Shown here: in pieces, positions 61,574-64,000 of the stretch
How positions within the stretch are numbered: position 1 is the first letter of the stretch
Layout of the letters: each line of letters opens with the position of its first letter
Origin: Bradyrhizobium elkanii USDA 76
GTDB lineage: Bacteria > Pseudomonadota > Alphaproteobacteria > Rhizobiales > Xanthobacteraceae
Direction: 5' to 3'
Assembly: GCF_023278185.1 (NCBI RefSeq)
Contig: NZ_CP066356.1
Location: forward strand, 5,696,001-5,760,000
DNA length: 64,000 nucleotides
The notes under the pieces: model-generated
Databases searched by the model: none
Told to the model about the DNA's origin: nothing
Seen by the model: only the letters and a program-made list of their open reading frames with translations
Position numbers and translations under genes: made by a program

Positions 61574-63255
61574 CGTGATGCCTCCGACGGGGATGGAATC
61601 TTCGCGCCGGCGGCAAGCCAGTCGTTGTAGCTGCGGAACTTGAGTCCAAGCTTGTCGTAATAGACCCTGAGATAGCCGTCGGCGCCGCGCGTCACCGCCG
61701 CCGGCATGATCTGCTCGACCTCCTGCGCCATCACGCCGACATAGCTCTTGTTGCTGCCGAGATAGCTGAAGCGATAGTAGCCTAGGCCGTTGGCGAGGTG
61801 TCCAAGCAGCTCGATATCGTGCTTGAGCGCGATGTCGGAGCGTCGTCCACCGCCGCCGCCGCCGCGAAAGCCGCCACCTCCGCGGAAGCCGCCTCCGCCG
61901 CCGCCACGGCCGGCAAAACTTGCGCCGCCGCCGCGCGGCATGCTGGCCATACTCGATCGCCCGCGCGCCGATGCCGCCGCAGCCGCCCGTCCGGACGATA
62001 CGTTCATGGCGCCACCGCGACTGCCACCGCCACGATTCGCCGCAGCTGCGCGGTTACCGGCATTGCCGCGGTTGGCGGCCTTTGCGCGATCGCCCCCGCC
62101 CTTGGCCTTGTTGCCGGCGCCGGCGCGGTCGCCGCCCTTGGCGCGATCAGCGGCACCTGCGCGGTCGCCGCCTTTGCCGCGATCGCCCGCACGGTCTCCG
62201 CCGCGGTCGCCTCCACGGTCTCCAGCCCGATCTCCGGCGCGATCACCGCGGTCTCCTGCCCGGTCACCGGCGCGATCTGCGCCCGGGCGATCGCCGCCGG
62301 GCTTGAGAACCTGCTGACCATCGCGGCCGCGAAAATCCATCCGGTCGCTGGCACCGGCCCGATTGGCGTTGCCGCCGAAGCGCTGCTGCACGTTGCTGTT
62401 GTTGTAGCGGACGCCCTGGCGATGCGCCGGATTGTGCTGCCAGCTGTTCCCGATGTTATTGACCCGGTTGAAATTGTTCACATAGACGTTCCGATTGCCC
62501 CAGTTGAAGCCGCCGCCCCAATAATTGCCCCAACGTCCGATCGCCCATCCGGCGCCGAAGACAAGACCTGCCGCGATCACCCCGGCGCCGATATAGGACG
62601 GATAGCCGAAATAATACGGCGGATAGTCTGCATAGGGCCACGCGCCATAGACCGTCGCGGGATCGTAATAGGGCACGTAGACCGTGTTCGGATCGGTCTG
62701 CTCGATGACGATAACCTGCTTGCTCTCCTGAGTCTGGACGCTGACCTTCTGCTGCTTGGTCGTCACCAGCTTGTTGTTGGCCTGCGCCTTGCTGCGCAGC
62801 CGCTGGATCGCATCCATGACGTCGGGCTGCTGCGCCAGCACGGCATCGCCCAGATTCTTCGTCCAATCGATCTTGTCGCTCATCATCGCGAGCACGTCGG
62901 CGGTGCTCGCGAGCGCCTTCACGCTGTCATCCCAGGCCTGCTTGTCGACCTCGGCCTTCAGTGCATCCCCTTTCAAGCTCTTGCGCTCCTTGAGCCAACG
63001 ATCGGCCTGCACGACCTCGAGCGGATAGGTCGACGCCGCCAGCACGTTGGCGAGCAGCGAGTCCGGATAAAGCGCGATCGGCGCCACCAGGGCTTCCAGC
63101 TGTTCCGGCTTCAGGAGCTGATCGGCAGGCTGCGTTGTTGCCGCGGCCGGCTGGCTGGCCTGGGCCGGCGGCTTGTCGGCAGTCTGCGCGGTTGCGGCAA
63201 CGGACGTCACCGACACCAGCACAACCGCAAGCAGAGTCTTGCCCCAACGGAACAT
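61570..63255 (-). CDS. DUF3300 protein with Gly/Arg/Asp repeats and C-terminal S74-like chaperone domain
   Basis: A 561-residue exported protein. Signal peptide (FRWGKTLLAVVLVSVTSVAA), DUF3300 (about 45-205, LVAPIALYPDSLLANVLAAS), a Tyr-rich segment, a Gly-Asp-Arg-Ala repeat zone (about 320-420), and a C-terminal segment RRSDIALKHDIELLG ... GVMAQEVEQIMPAAV ... YLRVYYDKLGL (about 480-545). This last part matches the peptidase S74 intramolecular chaperone of phage tail spikes, with its Ser-Lys pair in SDIALK. GGAGG precedes the ATG. Confidence 0.8.
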   Translation of the reverse strand: MFRWGKTLLAVVLVSVTSVAATAQTADKPPAQASQPAAATTQPADQLLKPEQLEALVAPIALYPDSLLANVLAASTYPLEVVQADRWLKERKSLKGDALKAEVDKQAWDDSVKALASTADVLAMMSDKIDWTKNLGDAVLAQQPDVMDAIQRLRSKAQANNKLVTTKQQKVSVQTQESKQVIVIEQTDPNTVYVPYYDPATVYGAWPYADYPPYYFGYPSYIGAGVIAAGLVFGAGWAIGRWGNYWGGGFNWGNRNVYVNNFNRVNNIGNSWQHNPAHRQGVRYNNSNVQQRFGGNANRAGASDRMDFRGRDGQQVLKPGGDRPGADRAGDRAGDRGDRAGDRAGDRGGDRGGDRAGDRGKGGDRAGAADRAKGGDRAGAGNKAKGGGDRAKAANRGNAGNRAAAANRGGGSRGGAMNVSSGRAAAAASARGRSSMASMPRGGGASFAGRGGGGGGFRGGGGFRGGGGGGRRSDIALKHDIELLGHLANGLGYYRFSYLGSNKSYVGVMAQEVEQIMPAAVTRGADGYLRVYYDKLGLKFRSYNDWLAAGAKIPSPSEASR

Positions 63256-63311
63256 CGCGACCTCCATCGACACCAACGGTCGACAACATCGGCCACGGTC
63301 CCGTCCCCTCC

Positions 63312-63325
63312 TTGATCAAGATCAA
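63312..63325. promoter_or_regulatory. FixK/FNR-type box TTGATCAAGATCAA
   Basis: A perfect FNR-type site (TTGAT-N4-ATCAA), 57 bp before the DUF3300 start, so it probably drives DUF3300-DUF2950. Confidence 0.8.
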
Positions 63326-63342
63326 GGAAACGGCCCTTCCGT

Positions 63343-64000
63343 TCAGCTTTCGGCTCGGCCTTCGATTTGGCTTTCGGCTTGGCCCGGCTGTCGCGACGCA
63401 AGGTGGATGCGGCGATCGTGGATCAGGTTCTCGAGCCGATGGGCCGCAACGTTCACCGCCGTGACGGCGCGCTCGGCCTTGTCGTCCGCGACCGGCTGGT
63501 CCCGCTGCGTTCGCAGCACCTGGTCGATTTCGCGCTCGATCTCTTCCAGCTCCGACTCACGCCCGGCCGCGCGAATCCGGCGCCCCAACGCATAAAGCGT
63601 GTCGAGCGCCTCCTCGCGGCTCGGTGTCTCGACCGGTCGGAGGAATTTCCACGCTGCCGCAAGCACGGACGCAAGTCCACCGGCGATCATCGGCGCCAGG
63701 AAGATCGCATTGCCCCACTGGTCGAGAAAACTCTCCCTGGTCCCCTCATAGACCGCCGCCGCCCCCGGATGCACCGGGATGTAGGCGCCTGCGTCGGTAT
63801 CGGGCGTCGCGATCTGGGAGAGTGCCGGCAACTCGGCAAGCAAATCCCGTCGCGCATTCATGATCGACTGCGTCAGGTCGCCGATCAGGTCATTTCCGAG
63901 CTTCTTCTGCGCTACCAGATAGAACGACGTCTGCAGCGTCGTCAGGTCGTCGGCAGGAACAGGCGGCGAGCCGCGCAAGGTCCCCTTCGGCACGTCGAAG
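63343..64000 (-). CDS. TAXI-type TRAP transporter solute receptor, C-terminal part
   Basis: The frame is open to the right edge, so the gene is partial. FDVPKGTLRGSPPVPADDLT, TLQTSFYLVAQKKLGNDLIG and DLTQSIMNARRDLLAELPAL match the end of TAXI-family receptors. An unusual C-terminal extension follows, with a transmembrane helix (IFLAPMIAGGLASVLAAAWK) and a long charged helix. Such membrane-anchored TAXI variants are known in rhizobia. Ligand unknown. Confidence 0.8.
   Translation of the reverse strand, partial: FDVPKGTLRGSPPVPADDLTTLQTSFYLVAQKKLGNDLIGDLTQSIMNARRDLLAELPALSQIATPDTDAGAYIPVHPGAAAVYEGTRESFLDQWGNAIFLAPMIAGGLASVLAAAWKFLRPVETPSREEALDTLYALGRRIRAAGRESELEEIEREIDQVLRTQRDQPVADDKAERAVTAVNVAAHRLENLIHDRRIHLASRQPGQAESQIEGRAES

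Overview
The window looks like a chromosomal segment of a high-GC alphaproteobacterium, most likely Bradyrhizobium or a close relative. The basis is recognition rather than a search: several small proteins of kinds I associate with Bradyrhizobium, an Omp25/RopB-like porin, several TTGA-N6-TCAA (FixK/FNR-type) boxes, several GGAAC-N16-CGTT (EcfG-type) promoters, and many branched-chain-amino-acid-type solute-binding proteins. I found no rRNA, no tRNA and no CRISPR array.

Region 1 (about 1-29.7 kb) is a catabolic island for a CoA-activated acid. It holds an acyl-CoA synthetase, the end of a second one, a biotin-dependent acyl-CoA carboxylase (two subunits), five crotonases, an SDR, two family III CoA-transferases, a single-domain and a fused double-domain acyl-CoA dehydrogenase, and two thiolase-fold/DUF35 pairs. 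It also holds a Rieske oxygenase with its reductase and three periplasmic solute-binding proteins. Regulators present are MarR and GntR/FadR types, each beside a palindrome. Two promoters share a TTCTAAC-N4-GTTAGAA operator whose regulator is not in the window. The genes fit uptake, oxygenation, CoA activation, beta-oxidation, carboxylation and retro-aldol or thiolytic cleavage of an aromatic, alicyclic or terpenoid acid. The substrate cannot be read from sequence.

Region 2 (about 29.8-52.4 kb) is an accessory region full of small genes and gene remains. Intact items include an orphan PLP enzyme, a PRC-barrel protein, a NarL-type two-component pair, an NTF2-like protein, Ku, a Crp/Fnr regulator and several short conserved-looking proteins. 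Decayed items include pieces of cytochrome c and cytochrome oxidase subunit IV, an adenylate cyclase, two Cys/Trp-rich small proteins, DNA-ligase scraps, a serine-recombinase end and a DUF6894-like fragment. Mobile DNA comprises a complete IS1182-type element and an internally deleted IS66-type element with a perfect 8-bp target duplication. The region also carries a duplicated EcfG-promoter element with co-varying hairpins, and a family of 32-50-residue single-helix membrane peptides read leftward, two of them followed by GC-rich hairpin terminators.

Region 3 (about 52.4-64 kb) holds two tandem aspartate:alanine exchangers divergent from an aspartate 4-decarboxylase, with a FixK/FNR-type box on each side of the shared promoter region. 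Beyond it lie an outer-membrane porin, two HdeA-like periplasmic proteins, an exported glycine-rich protein, a DUF2950-DUF3300 pair, and the end of a TAXI-type TRAP solute receptor. Three further FixK/FNR-type boxes sit in this stretch, so it looks like a low-oxygen or acid-stress unit: aspartate decarboxylation consumes a proton and the exchanger generates proton-motive force.
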